Under the pieces are notes generated by a model. That model was not told the DNA's origin and searched no databases. It saw nothing but the letters and a program-made list of their open reading frames with translations. Shown here piece by piece: positions 37,194-46,893 of a stretch of DNA of 64,000 nucleotides (within the stretch, counting starts at the first letter, position 1; each line of letters starts with the position of its first letter). The position numbers and the translations under genes were made by a program. This DNA comes from Paenibacillus sp. V4I7 (GTDB lineage Bacteria > Bacillota > Bacilli > Paenibacillales > NBRC-103111), in assembly GCF_030817275.1 (NCBI RefSeq), contig NZ_JAUSZD010000002.1, forward strand, positions 1,550,001 to 1,614,000, in the 5' to 3' direction.

Positions 37194-38366
37194 TCATTGA
37201 TCACCTATGATTTGGGTCATGCCCAGTTTTTCAATCTTGACAACGACATGAACAGGAATGGACATGGTGGGATATACGTCATCCCATTCATTTTTCAGCA
37301 TTTCCCATTTATTTGGATGATACTTGATGAAATAATCAGAAAACCCAAGGAGGTCTACTTTCAAATCTTCTTGAAAATGCTTTAGGCTAGCTTGAATAAG
37401 TTTCTCCAAATCCTTGGAAACCGCTTGTTCCAGTTGACCAAGTATGACCGGATCGTTCAATGCAAGATGATGATTCATTTCACCCAAAGTTGCTTTAAAA
37501 TTCAACAGGATATCCAATTTAGGCTTGCCAATGACGTAATCACTGTGAATTTCTCTTTCTGAGACTCGAAGATAACATGTCACTTTCGTGGATTTGAAAT
37601 CTAAGGTTTCTGTAAACTCATAATTTTTCCATTGGCTTTTCTCAGACAACCAATGGACAACCCGCACATCATTTCCATCCAGCCAGTCAACGAACTTCCC
37701 CTTGTTAATAACAGCTCCACCTTTTAAAAGTAGCGATGATTGAGAAGTATCAGACTTTGGAGACATACTTAATCTGCCTAAAACAAAGCCCCTGTATGGA
37801 CTAGCGTAGAGGTCAGCCACTTTATGTATCATCAGACTGTAGCTCTTACCCCACTCCTTTTCATTTCGGACGATCCCGAGCAGCACATTCGAAGCCAGTT
37901 CGCTAATATTGGATTTTATATTCAGTAAATCCTCCGCTTTTCCCTCACTAACAAGCAGGTGACTTGATATGCGGATTTGACGATTCCTTGTTAGGAAATC
38001 TACGACATCATAAAGGGAATGACGTGCTGCGGCTTCTCCTACAATAAAGAATTTATTATGCTGCCATACCAAGGATTTACCAGCACGGTTACGCAAATTT
38101 CTTGCAGCGTCCAATATCGAATCTCCATTTGCACTAATAATCCACTCCGTAAGTTTACCTGTTTTCTCCGTACTTGTAGTTGCGGGTAAAACACAATAGG
38201 TCGTAAATACATATTTATTGCTTTCCTTATCGTAATCAATACCAGTTGCCGTAACTAAAGCAATATCGCTGATTTCCTTAATATCTGGTGAACAGCCTGC
38301 TAATAATGACAGGAATGAACACAAAGCTAGGAACCATTTAACGTTCTTCATACTCCTCGCCTTCAT
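37194..38366 (-). CDS. GerC-family spore germination lipoprotein (second ger operon)
   Basis: A 390-residue Ger(x)C protein with a signal peptide ending at LLAGC, then S-P-D-I-K-E-I, typical of the family. The start at 38366 overlaps gerA by 29 bases; an internal ATG at 38351 is an equally possible start. Neither has an ideally spaced ribosome site, and translation is probably coupled to gerA. Confidence 0.9.
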   Translation of the reverse strand: MKARSMKNVKWFLALCSFLSLLAGCSPDIKEISDIALVTATGIDYDKESNKYVFTTYCVLPATTSTEKTGKLTEWIISANGDSILDAARNLRNRAGKSLVWQHNKFFIVGEAAARHSLYDVVDFLTRNRQIRISSHLLVSEGKAEDLLNIKSNISELASNVLLGIVRNEKEWGKSYSLMIHKVADLYASPYRGFVLGRLSMSPKSDTSQSSLLLKGGAVINKGKFVDWLDGNDVRVVHWLSEKSQWKNYEFTETLDFKSTKVTCYLRVSEREIHSDYVIGKPKLDILLNFKATLGEMNHHLALNDPVILGQLEQAVSKDLEKLIQASLKHFQEDLKVDLLGFSDYFIKYHPNKWEMLKNEWDDVYPTMSIPVHVVVKIEKLGMTQIIGDQ

Positions 38367-39852
38367 TTCCTAAAAGAATATGTCCCTTCACCTTTGCCGT
38401 ACTTTCAAATTTCTCCTTATTTGATGAGGTACTTCGATAGCGGGTCGGAAGGAGGATAAATTTCTTTAATGTATTTTTTAAGCTTTCAGAATCAACCGGT
38501 TCTAGGAATGGTACTCCACAGAATCGTAAGGAACACAGATGTAAAAGGATTGCGAACAATCCCAGAGATAGTCCAAAGACACCTGTAGAAGCGGCAAGAA
38601 GCATGAGAGGAAACCGTAACATTCGCAAAGCGATGGCGGTGCTAAATGAAGGAATTGTAAAGGAAGCAATTCCTGTCATTGCAACCACGATCACAACCGG
38701 ACGGGAAACGATGCCCGATTGCACGGCTGCTTCTCCGATGATGAGAGCACCTACGATACTGACAGATTGACCGACCGCGCGAGGCAGCCGCAGGCTAGCT
38801 TCACGCAGCACTTCGAAAGCCACCTCCATGATGAAAGCTTCGATAAAACTAGGAAATGGGATCCCCGCTTTGGCAGAAAGGAAGGCCATCATTAGCGGTG
38901 TAGGGATCATTTCCAGATGGAAGGTAGTCAAGGCGATATATAAGGAAGGCCCAAACAAGGAAGTGAACAGAGTGATCAACCGTATTAAGCGCAAAAAGTT
39001 AGCAAAATAAAACCTTTCGTAAAGATCTTCACTGGGATGCAACATTTCAAAAAAAGAGCTGGGGGCAATTAATGCAATCGGAGTACCATCGGTTATGATT
39101 GCAATTTTCCCTCTGTTTAGGGCTGTGACAATCCGATCGGGGCGTTCCGTATTTAAAATCTGAGGGAATGGTGAAAATGTATTATCCTGTATCCATTCCT
39201 CTATTTGGGCACTATCTCCCAGAACATTCAAGTCTATAGCATCGAGTTTTCTCATTAATTTTTCTAAAACGACTTGATCAACCTGATTATCGAGATACAA
39301 GACCGTCACTTTCGTTTGACTCCGTCGTCCGATAATATAGGATTTCGATTTCAATTCCGATGTCTTCAGTCTTCTATAAACCATACCCAAATTTATCTGC
39401 AAATCTTCGGTGAACCCCTCTCGCGGTCCACGTACGTTAGGTTCCAGCTTTGGTTCTTCTATCGAGCGTGTCTCATATCCGGGTAAAATCATTCCATATG
39501 ACTCGGAGCGACCTTCAACAAAAATAACGAAACCAGCATCCGTAATCATGCTTACGGCGGCATCTAAATGCGGTAAAAGTCTAACTGCGCCTAAAGAGTA
39601 TAACGATCCTGTAATCGCCTCATCCACTTGTCCCTTCCAGTAAAGAAGATCTTCCGACATTTTACGGATGATTTGTTGATTTAATATGTTTTCATCAACA
39701 AGGATATTTAAGTAAATAATAGACGCTAATGATTGACCGTCATTTTTGGTGATATTTCTGACAACTAGATAGTCATTTTGACTAAAATATTGCAATATTT
39801 TCTCTAGATTTTGGGAAACGGAAGTACTGATGGGTTCCTGTCTTAGTTCCAT
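38338..39852 (-). CDS. GerA-family spore germination protein (second ger operon)
   Basis: The product has 504 residues: a soluble N-terminal half with the DNTFSPFPQILNTERPDRIVTALNRGK motif, then a membrane domain with PSFIEAFIMEVAFEVLREASLRLPRAVGQSVSIVG. It is the A subunit of a second germinant receptor. TGGGGGGATTGG precedes the ATG. First gene of the operon; a perfect 7-bp hairpin (CCGTTTC/GAAACGG) lies about 100 bases upstream. Confidence 0.93.
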   Translation of the reverse strand: MELRQEPISTSVSQNLEKILQYFSQNDYLVVRNITKNDGQSLASIIYLNILVDENILNQQIIRKMSEDLLYWKGQVDEAITGSLYSLGAVRLLPHLDAAVSMITDAGFVIFVEGRSESYGMILPGYETRSIEEPKLEPNVRGPREGFTEDLQINLGMVYRRLKTSELKSKSYIIGRRSQTKVTVLYLDNQVDQVVLEKLMRKLDAIDLNVLGDSAQIEEWIQDNTFSPFPQILNTERPDRIVTALNRGKIAIITDGTPIALIAPSSFFEMLHPSEDLYERFYFANFLRLIRLITLFTSLFGPSLYIALTTFHLEMIPTPLMMAFLSAKAGIPFPSFIEAFIMEVAFEVLREASLRLPRAVGQSVSIVGALIIGEAAVQSGIVSRPVVIVVAMTGIASFTIPSFSTAIALRMLRFPLMLLAASTGVFGLSLGLFAILLHLCSLRFCGVPFLEPVDSESLKNTLKKFILLPTRYRSTSSNKEKFESTAKVKGHILLGNEGEEYEER

Positions 39853-40014
39853 TTTCCAATCCCCCCAAAGTGAAATGATCTTAGGTCAAATCGGAAACAT
39901 TTCATAATAAAGGAATTATTCGCTTTACCTCCTAGGATTATGCAGCACAATAAAACCGTTTCGTTAGAAACGGGCAAGAGCAAAGGCTTCGACACCTCGC
40001 AAGTATGTTTATAG

Positions 40015-40045
40015 TTGACAAACCCCAGCTTCTAGGCGTTATATG
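40015..40045 (+). promoter_or_regulatory. Possible promoter of the first YesM/YesN operon
   Basis: A consensus -35 TTGACA (40015-40020) is followed after 19 bases by TATATG, a weak -10 with a slightly long spacer, 45 bases before the histidine kinase start. Confidence 0.35.
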
Positions 40046-40089
40046 GATGTAATTAACTAGCGATGGTGAGCAGACTGAGGGGGGTTACG

Positions 40090-41895
40090 ATGTTCTATTC
40101 GCTCAAAAACCGATTGATCGTTTTTTTTGTGGTTTTGTTGTTCGTTTCGTTCGGGACGATGTCCTATCTTTTTTTCACGGAGTCCCGCTCAATCATTCGC
40201 TCCTATATCGAGTCGTCAGCTTATGAAAAGATGGACGAATATGGGTCGTTCGTCAATATGGCGCTTATGCAAATTTACGATGTTTCCTCGATTGTGTTTA
40301 ATAGCAGCACAACGAAAAATTGGGATACGGCGCTCTCTGATCTGGCTTTGCCCGCCGGTGAGAAGATGCTCGCGAACATTAATCTAAGTCAGTTTTTGAC
40401 ACAGACGACGAACAATTATTCGATCGTATCGTCGGTAACGGTGTATCGGCAAGAGGGGATGTGGATCTCCTCGGATAACCAGATCACCAATGATACATCG
40501 TTTAAGAGTGAGCGGTGGTATGATCATTTTAAAACAAGAGGAATCCAATGGGTATCCGCTCATCAAGACCCGATTGAGGTAAGACGCTCGAAACCATTTG
40601 ACGTCCTGAGTTTATTGCTTCCTATCGGCACTTTTGAGCCCTCTCAATCCAAAAATATGATGAAAATCAATGTAAAATCCGAATTCTTTCTCGAACCGCT
40701 AAGTCGGATTCATCTTGGAGAGAAAGGTACCATATTCCTGTTGGATGGGCAGGGAGACTCAGTTCTAGGTCAACATGAATATGCTTCCTCCCATCCGGAG
40801 GCAGCGAAACAAATGGAGACGATCCGCACGAACCATCTCCAGAATGGGGTTGTCTATGTAAAGAATGAGCAGGGCACTAAAGACATTCTCGTCTATAAAA
40901 AGCTGAAGCTTAATAATTGGCTGCTGGTTGGGATCGTGCCTGAAGCTGATCTATACGGCAAGCTTTACAAGCTTCGAACGAGCATCCTGATCTTCGCATC
41001 GTTATTGCTTGTTGCAGCGATCGCTACAGCAATATGGCTTTCGCATGGGATTTCCAAACCGCTCTCTCGGCTCGCCTCCGCGATGCGTTATGTGCAAATG
41101 GGCGATTTCCACGCCGCTGAGAATCGGATTCCGGAAGAGGCAAAGGTTCGGAATGAAGTCGGCTATGTGACGACAACGTTCCGGAACATGGTGAGTCAGT
41201 TGCAGCACCATATTAAGACGGAATTTGAACTAAAGCTGTTGAGGCAGCAGGCTGAGTATAAAGCGTTATTCATGCAGATTAACCCTCATTTTCTATTTAA
41301 CACCTTAGAGCTGCTGAGCAGTCTGGCGATGCAGCACCGCACACAAGATACTGTGAGAGTAATTGAATCTCTAGGGAAAATGATGCGCTTCTCATTGAAA
41401 ATAAGTGACGACCTTATACCACTGGACGAGGAGCTGAAATATGTTCGCCATTATATGTCTATCTTACAAATCCGATTTGCCGACCGGCTTCATATTACGG
41501 TTGAGGAAGACCCAAATATGCGTCAATGCGCCATACCTAAATTCATTTTGCAGCCTTTAATTGAAAATGCCGTGAAGTACAGCTTTAGGGAACAAGCTGA
41601 GGCTAATGTAATTATACGGGTACGACATGAACATGACCGACTCATCCTTTCAGTTGCGGATAACGGTCCCGGGATCCCGGAGGAACTGGCACAGCAACTG
41701 AGATCGGAATCGTTAACCTCGCAGTTCGAGCAAATATTGAACAGTCGATCACAGCAGATCGGATTACGCAATGTTTTAGCCAGATGCCAACTTTATTATG
41801 GGCCGTTGTTTGCTTTTGAGATCGATTCCACAAAGGAGCAGGGGACCTATATAGCACTTATTTTGCCGCTGCAAGGAGGAACGATCGATGTATAG
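40090..41895 (+). CDS. YesM-type sensor histidine kinase
   Basis: The product has about 601 residues: a transmembrane helix at residues 10-30, an extracellular Cache-like sensor domain, a second helix near residue 300, a HAMP domain (SKPLSRLASAMRYVQMGDF), a His-kinase dimerisation segment with phospho-histidine in NPHFLFNTLE, and an ATPase domain (DNGPGIPEEL, GLRNVLARCQ). ATG 40090 follows GAGGGGGG and is preferred to 40063. It is coupled to the response regulator by an 8-base overlap and probably senses a carbohydrate for the downstream importer. Confidence 0.9.
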   Translation: MFYSLKNRLIVFFVVLLFVSFGTMSYLFFTESRSIIRSYIESSAYEKMDEYGSFVNMALMQIYDVSSIVFNSSTTKNWDTALSDLALPAGEKMLANINLSQFLTQTTNNYSIVSSVTVYRQEGMWISSDNQITNDTSFKSERWYDHFKTRGIQWVSAHQDPIEVRRSKPFDVLSLLLPIGTFEPSQSKNMMKINVKSEFFLEPLSRIHLGEKGTIFLLDGQGDSVLGQHEYASSHPEAAKQMETIRTNHLQNGVVYVKNEQGTKDILVYKKLKLNNWLLVGIVPEADLYGKLYKLRTSILIFASLLLVAAIATAIWLSHGISKPLSRLASAMRYVQMGDFHAAENRIPEEAKVRNEVGYVTTTFRNMVSQLQHHIKTEFELKLLRQQAEYKALFMQINPHFLFNTLELLSSLAMQHRTQDTVRVIESLGKMMRFSLKISDDLIPLDEELKYVRHYMSILQIRFADRLHITVEEDPNMRQCAIPKFILQPLIENAVKYSFREQAEANVIIRVRHEHDRLILSVADNGPGIPEELAQQLRSESLTSQFEQILNSRSQQIGLRNVLARCQLYYGPLFAFEIDSTKEQGTYIALILPLQGGTIDV

Positions 41896-43495
41896 TGTAC
41901 TCATAGTCGATGATGAACCCGAAATTCGGCAAGGGCTTAGACTCAAAATTGACTGGGAAAGTCTCGGGTTGTCCATCGTAGGGGAGGCGGGAAACGGGGC
42001 AGAGGCTGTAGCATGGTTGACGAATCATCCAGTTGACATTGTAATTACAGATATGAACATGCCCATGATGGATGGGGTATCCTTTTTGGAGGCATGCCAT
42101 GAGCACTATCCTTCTTTAAGGCTGATCGTCATTACAGGCTATGAAGATTTTCATTATGCCAAGGCAGCTATTCGTACTCAGGCGAGGGATTATTTGCTGA
42201 AGCCAGTCACGCAAGATGAACTCAGAGAAGCTATGCTAAAGGTTATCTATGAGCTCGATGTGCAGCGAAATGAGCGCGATCAGCAAGTTATGATGGAGTG
42301 GCGGCTTTCGCAATATTATAAAGAAATGAAAGAGCATTTTATCGTTCATCTAGTTAAAGAGGAATTGGCACGGGAAGCAACGATTAGGGAGAAGGCTAAG
42401 TTGTTTCAATTGGATACCTGGGAGGAATGCCGTGTTTGTTTCCTTACAGCGGGATTCATGGAACGCACGGGTGACGCGGGGCGATTAGAGCGTTCACCGG
42501 ACAAGCTGCGGCTGCCGTTTGAAATGGTTTGCAGGGAAGTTGCAGAGATCATCCCTGGTCAAATTCAAGTTTTCCGCGATGCGAACTATATCGGATTAAT
42601 GCATTTTATAGCTGTGGCGTCGAATACAAACCTAGATCACTTGGTCGATACGCTTCGCATTGCCGTGACTGATCATTTGGGATATCAGCCAGTGATTAGC
42701 ATCGGTAAGACGGTTATTGGGCTTAATCAGTGGAAGGATGGTTATTTGTCTTCACTTTTGGAGTGGAATTTGAAGGGCAATAAAGATGCACAAACCCTGA
42801 GCAATCTATCAACGCCAGAGGCTGTACTCTCAGAGGAAACGAATAAGGTCATGCAGCGTTACTTGGCTCGTGGAGAGCTTGCTGCTTTCGAACAGGCGAT
42901 TCACAAAGAATTGAATGAAGCTTTCGCAGCATCGCAAGCCAGATTCGTTAAACTTATTTTTCAACTATATCTCATGTTGGACACGCTTGCCTATGCGGCT
43001 CGCATTACCTTGGATAACGGAGAACAGCTGTGGATTCGTCCCGAGCAGGTATGGGGGTTCGATACGGCAGCTAAAGCAAAGCAGTTTTTATATAACCTGG
43101 CACACAAAATTGTCAGCACCGGTAATGATCCTGTCGGAGATGAACTTTCCATGATACAAGCAGCTGAGCAATTCATTCATGATAACTATATGTACGATAT
43201 TAATTTGACCATGTTGGCCGAACGCTTTAATTATAATTCTTCGTATTTCTCCGAAATGTTTAAAGCCAAAGCCGGAAAAACGTTCATTCAATACATCACA
43301 GATGTGCGTATGGCAAAAGCTGTACAGCTGCTTGAAGAAACGATGCTGAGCTTATGGGATATCGCTGAACTGACAGGCTTCTCGAATGCCAGCTACTTCA
43401 GTTCTAAGTTTAAACGCACGTATGGGATGCCGCCATCTGATTATCGTCTTCGCAAAGCATCTGAAAAAATTGATAATCAAGTGCCGAAGAAATAG
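41888..43495 (+). CDS. YesN-type response regulator (receiver plus AraC domain)
   Basis: The product has 535 residues: a receiver domain with D8-D9, phosphoacceptor D55 (ITDMNMPMMDG) and the K of YLLKPV, a middle helical region, and a C-terminal AraC double helix-turn-helix (FNYNSSYFSEMFKAKAGKTF, TGFSNASYFSSKFKRTYGMPPSDY). It is the partner of the kinase at 40090 and probable activator of the ABC importer that starts 89 bases further on. Confidence 0.92.
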   Translation: MYSVLIVDDEPEIRQGLRLKIDWESLGLSIVGEAGNGAEAVAWLTNHPVDIVITDMNMPMMDGVSFLEACHEHYPSLRLIVITGYEDFHYAKAAIRTQARDYLLKPVTQDELREAMLKVIYELDVQRNERDQQVMMEWRLSQYYKEMKEHFIVHLVKEELAREATIREKAKLFQLDTWEECRVCFLTAGFMERTGDAGRLERSPDKLRLPFEMVCREVAEIIPGQIQVFRDANYIGLMHFIAVASNTNLDHLVDTLRIAVTDHLGYQPVISIGKTVIGLNQWKDGYLSSLLEWNLKGNKDAQTLSNLSTPEAVLSEETNKVMQRYLARGELAAFEQAIHKELNEAFAASQARFVKLIFQLYLMLDTLAYAARITLDNGEQLWIRPEQVWGFDTAAKAKQFLYNLAHKIVSTGNDPVGDELSMIQAAEQFIHDNYMYDINLTMLAERFNYNSSYFSEMFKAKAGKTFIQYITDVRMAKAVQLLEETMLSLWDIAELTGFSNASYFSSKFKRTYGMPPSDYRLRKASEKIDNQVPKK

Positions 43496-43583
43496 CATTC
43501 AAAGGAGCGCCTATAATCCTTATGATGATCTTACAAGTGATGAATATTCATCACTATCGATCACGAAGGAGGAGGGCGCTCTC

Positions 43584-44501
43584 ATGTCATCATTAGGTAA
43601 AACCGCCCTTTCGCGGCAAAATCGCACAGCCTATTTATTCCTATTGCCTTGGTTAGTTGGTTTTTTCTGCTTAACATTGGGGCCAATGCTGGGTTCGCTG
43701 TATCTATCCTTTACGAAATTTAATTTATTGAATGCCCCCAGGTGGCTAGGACTTGACAATTATGTGCAAATTTTTAACGAAGATGACTCCTTTTATCACT
43801 CAATGGGATTAACCTTTCAATACGCCCTATTATCTGTGCCCCTAAGACTTATTTTCGCATTAATAGTGGCCTTGGCGCTGAATAAAGGGATTCGTGCACT
43901 TGGGGTTTATCGGACGGTTTATTACATTCCCTCCTTGCTTGGGGGTAGCGTTGCGATCGCTATCGTTTGGAGGAAAATATTCGATGGGGATGGATTATTC
44001 AATCAATTCCTAAGTTGGTTTGGTATTCAAGGGCCATCTTGGGTGGCTCACCCGGACTACATTTTGTCCACAATCATCACTTTATCAGTATGGCAATTTG
44101 GATCGGCCATGGTCATCTTTCTCGCAGGTCTGAAGCAAGTGCCTGCTGATCTTTATGAAGCTTCGCAAGTGGACGGAGCTGGCAAGGTAAGGCAGTTTTT
44201 TCGAATAACGCTTCCGCTGCTATCCCCTGTTATTTTTTTCAACCTAGTGATGAGCATTATTAATTCATTCCAAGTTTTCACACCCGGTTATGTCATAGGA
44301 GATGGTCGTGGAGGACCGTTAAACTCCACTTTATTTTACACCTTGTATTTATATTTGAAAGGATTTTCCTTTTTCGATATGGGATACGCCTCTGCGCTTG
44401 CTTGGATTATGCTTGTTGTAATCGGTGTGCTAACGGCCATTGTATTTGTGACATCGAAGTATTGGGTATTCTATGGGGACGGCAAGGATGAAAGGGGATG
44501 A
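43584..44501 (+). CDS. Sugar ABC transporter permease (UgpA/MalF type)
   Basis: A 305-residue inner-membrane permease with six transmembrane helices and the EAA loop (YEASQVDGAGKVRQFFRITLPLL) that docks the ATPase. ATG 43584 follows AAGGAGGAG; the longer frame upstream overlaps the response regulator and lacks a ribosome site. First gene of an importer with the next two genes. No ATPase is encoded here, so a shared MsmX-type ATPase is expected elsewhere. Confidence 0.9.
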   Translation: MSSLGKTALSRQNRTAYLFLLPWLVGFFCLTLGPMLGSLYLSFTKFNLLNAPRWLGLDNYVQIFNEDDSFYHSMGLTFQYALLSVPLRLIFALIVALALNKGIRALGVYRTVYYIPSLLGGSVAIAIVWRKIFDGDGLFNQFLSWFGIQGPSWVAHPDYILSTIITLSVWQFGSAMVIFLAGLKQVPADLYEASQVDGAGKVRQFFRITLPLLSPVIFFNLVMSIINSFQVFTPGYVIGDGRGGPLNSTLFYTLYLYLKGFSFFDMGYASALAWIMLVVIGVLTAIVFVTSKYWVFYGDGKDERG

Positions 44502-44505
44502 ACAG

Positions 44506-45345
44506 ATGAGTTTGAACACGAACTACACCAAACTGCTGAAGCATCTGTTGATTATCGCTTTTGGCTTGTTGATGCTCTATCCAGTCTTATGGCTGCTTAG
44601 CAGTTCCTTTAAGCCGAATCAATTGATATTCTCAGATACAAGTCTTTGGCCTAAGAAAGTGACATTTGACAATTATATGAACGGTTGGAAAGGGCTGCAG
44701 GGCACAACGTTTGGTCGTTTCTTCCTGAATTCAGCTCAAATCTCGGTTCTCTCCGTCCTAGGCAACATTATCACATGCTCCTTTGCCGCCTATGCGTTTG
44801 CACGGTTAGAATTTAGATTCAAAAAGCTTTGGTTTAGCCTAATGCTGGTCACTATTATGCTTCCGTACCATGTCACTTTAGTTCCTCAATACATTATTTA
44901 TAACAAGATTGAATGGATCAACACGTATTTACCGTTGATCGTACCGAAATGGTTAGCGCACGATTCGTTTTTCATCTTACTCATGGTTCAGTTCATTCGA
45001 GGAATTCCGAAGGAATTGGACGAAAGCGCAACCATTGATGGCTGCGGGCAAGGCCAGATTTATTTTCGCATCATTATGCCTCTTCTTGTTCCTGCTTTAA
45101 TCACAACCGCTATTTTCACGTTCATCTGGACATGGGACGATTTTTTCTCGCAAATGATTTACCTCAACAATATCAAGCTGTTTACCGTTCAGCTCGGAAT
45201 TCGCTCGTTATTTGATCCATCCGGAGAATCCGATTGGGGAGCGCTGCTCGCAATGTCCGTTCTTTCGCTAGTTCCGATCATGACGATTTTCCTCTCATTC
45301 CAGAAGTACTTTCTTGAGGGAATTGCGACCACTGGACTTAAATAA
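44506..45345 (+). CDS. Sugar ABC transporter permease (UgpE/MalG type)
   Basis: A 279-residue permease with six transmembrane helices and an EAA loop (DESATIDGCGQGQIYFRIIMPLL), with a typical C-terminus (QKYFLEGIATTGLK). ATG 44506 follows AAAGGGGATG at good spacing; the in-frame ATG at 44473 lies within the previous gene. It pairs with the permease at 43584. Confidence 0.9.
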   Translation: MSLNTNYTKLLKHLLIIAFGLLMLYPVLWLLSSSFKPNQLIFSDTSLWPKKVTFDNYMNGWKGLQGTTFGRFFLNSAQISVLSVLGNIITCSFAAYAFARLEFRFKKLWFSLMLVTIMLPYHVTLVPQYIIYNKIEWINTYLPLIVPKWLAHDSFFILLMVQFIRGIPKELDESATIDGCGQGQIYFRIIMPLLVPALITTAIFTFIWTWDDFFSQMIYLNNIKLFTVQLGIRSLFDPSGESDWGALLAMSVLSLVPIMTIFLSFQKYFLEGIATTGLK

Positions 45346-45416
45346 TCCGAAAAAATGATGAATCAACACCCGAAGAAATGACATTTTATTGGTTTTAAAA
45401 ATGAATTACGATCAGT

Positions 45417-45431
45417 TTGAAAACGTTTACT
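45417..45431 (+). promoter_or_regulatory. Candidate cre site (CcpA operator)
   Basis: TTGAAAACGTTTACT fits the Gram-positive cre consensus WTGNAANCGNWNNCW at every position and lies 27 bases before the binding-protein start. It suggests carbon catabolite repression of the binding protein and the glycosidase. Confidence 0.5.
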
Positions 45432-45457
45432 ATCATGTATTCAGGGGGAGATTTCAT

Positions 45458-46792
45458 ATGAAAAAACGCTTTGCGATAACAACACTTGCCATGCTGATGG
45501 CCGTTACAACGGCTTGTTCTTCAGGGACCGGCATTGGAAGCAGCTCTCCAAACGCAGCAGCTACAAGCGCAGCTAAAGAAACCTCAAAGGCAGAGCCAGT
45601 AGAGTTAAGAGTGATGTGGTGGGGTGACCAAAAGCGAGCAGATCGCACCAATGAGGCACTTCGCAAGTTCGAGGAGAAAAACCCGAATATCAAAATTGTC
45701 GGTGAATTTGCACCGAGTTCAGGTTATTTCGATAAGCTAAATACGCAGTTGGCTTCGGGTACTGCGCCAGATGCGTTTTTCCTCGGAGGGAACGTAGTCG
45801 ATTATGCGAATAAAAACGTGCTGCTTGAACTGGATCCATTCATGGGGAAAGAGCTTGATTTAAACGATATGGACAAATCGATGATCCAATATGGCACGCT
45901 CAAAGGTAAACTGCTTCACATCTCTGCCGGAGCTAACGCACGTGGTATCGTCGTTAATACGGAGTTGTTCAAAAAAGCAGGCATTCCGGTTCCGCAAGAT
46001 GGCTGGTCTTGGGAGGATTATGCACGAATCAGCAAAGAAGTTACGGATAAACTCGGTAAAGATGTTTTCGGGACATATAATTTTACGGTAGACGGTATGG
46101 ATATTTACCTGAAACAAAGAGGCAAACAGCTCTACGATATGGATAACGCGAAGCTAGGCTTTGAACAGAAGGATGCGGAAGAGTGGTTCACTTTATGGGA
46201 TACGATGACAAAAACAGGCGGGGTTGTAACACCAGCTTTGCAAGTATCCAATCCGCCTGCAGATACAAGTAAATCACTCGTTGTAACAGGCAAAGTAGCG
46301 ATGAGCTTACTCGCCTCCAATCAACTGGGCGCTCATCAAAACCTGATCCCAGACAAGCTGGCACTTGTTCAACTGCCTCGCGGACCGAAAGGGACCGGCG
46401 TTGTTTTCGAATCGAGTCAAGGGTTATCGGGTTATGCGAAAACGAAGCATCCAAAGGAAGTTGCAATGCTCATGAACTATTGGATCAATGATCCGGATGC
46501 GGCGAAAATTCTTGGTAATGATCGTGGTGTTCCTGTGACTTCCAAAATGCGGGATCTTCTGAAGAAGGATGCCAATCCGGTTGAGCAGGTCATCTATGAT
46601 TACACAAGCCGCGTTTCGGCAGCGACTAATAAAGAGCCGTTTGCGATCAGTTATAACCCTCCAGGCAATACGGAATATACGAAACTGATTGAAACAACTG
46701 TGCAGGAAATTGGCTTTGGTAAAAAAGATGTGAAAAAGGGCGCTGAGGATTTCTTTAACGGAACCGTAAAAATTTTCAACAATAACAAATAA
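45458..46792 (+). CDS. Sugar ABC transporter substrate-binding lipoprotein
   Basis: A 444-residue lipoprotein with signal peptide and lipobox TTAC (cysteine near residue 20), then a family 1 extracellular solute-binding fold (VMWWGDQKRADRTNEALRKFEEKNPNI). ATG 45458 follows AGGGGGAG; the ATG-less frame upstream is rejected. It delivers an oligosaccharide to the permeases just upstream. A terminator follows. Confidence 0.9.
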   Translation: MKKRFAITTLAMLMAVTTACSSGTGIGSSSPNAAATSAAKETSKAEPVELRVMWWGDQKRADRTNEALRKFEEKNPNIKIVGEFAPSSGYFDKLNTQLASGTAPDAFFLGGNVVDYANKNVLLELDPFMGKELDLNDMDKSMIQYGTLKGKLLHISAGANARGIVVNTELFKKAGIPVPQDGWSWEDYARISKEVTDKLGKDVFGTYNFTVDGMDIYLKQRGKQLYDMDNAKLGFEQKDAEEWFTLWDTMTKTGGVVTPALQVSNPPADTSKSLVVTGKVAMSLLASNQLGAHQNLIPDKLALVQLPRGPKGTGVVFESSQGLSGYAKTKHPKEVAMLMNYWINDPDAAKILGNDRGVPVTSKMRDLLKKDANPVEQVIYDYTSRVSAATNKEPFAISYNPPGNTEYTKLIETTVQEIGFGKKDVKKGAEDFFNGTVKIFNNNK

Positions 46793-46810
46793 CGAAAGCC
46801 GCTTGTCGGA

Positions 46811-46844
46811 GAAATAGGCTGCCAATGGCAGTCTATTTCTTTTC
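46811..46844 (+). terminator. Terminator after the binding-protein gene
   Basis: GAAATAGGCTGCC pairs with GGCAGTCTATTTC around a 3-base loop and is followed by TTTTC. The downstream glycosidase may be read by leakage or from its own promoter. Confidence 0.8.
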
Positions 46845-46893
46845 AATTGGATGACATAAGACGTATTCCTAACTAGAGAGAAGAGGCGGATAT

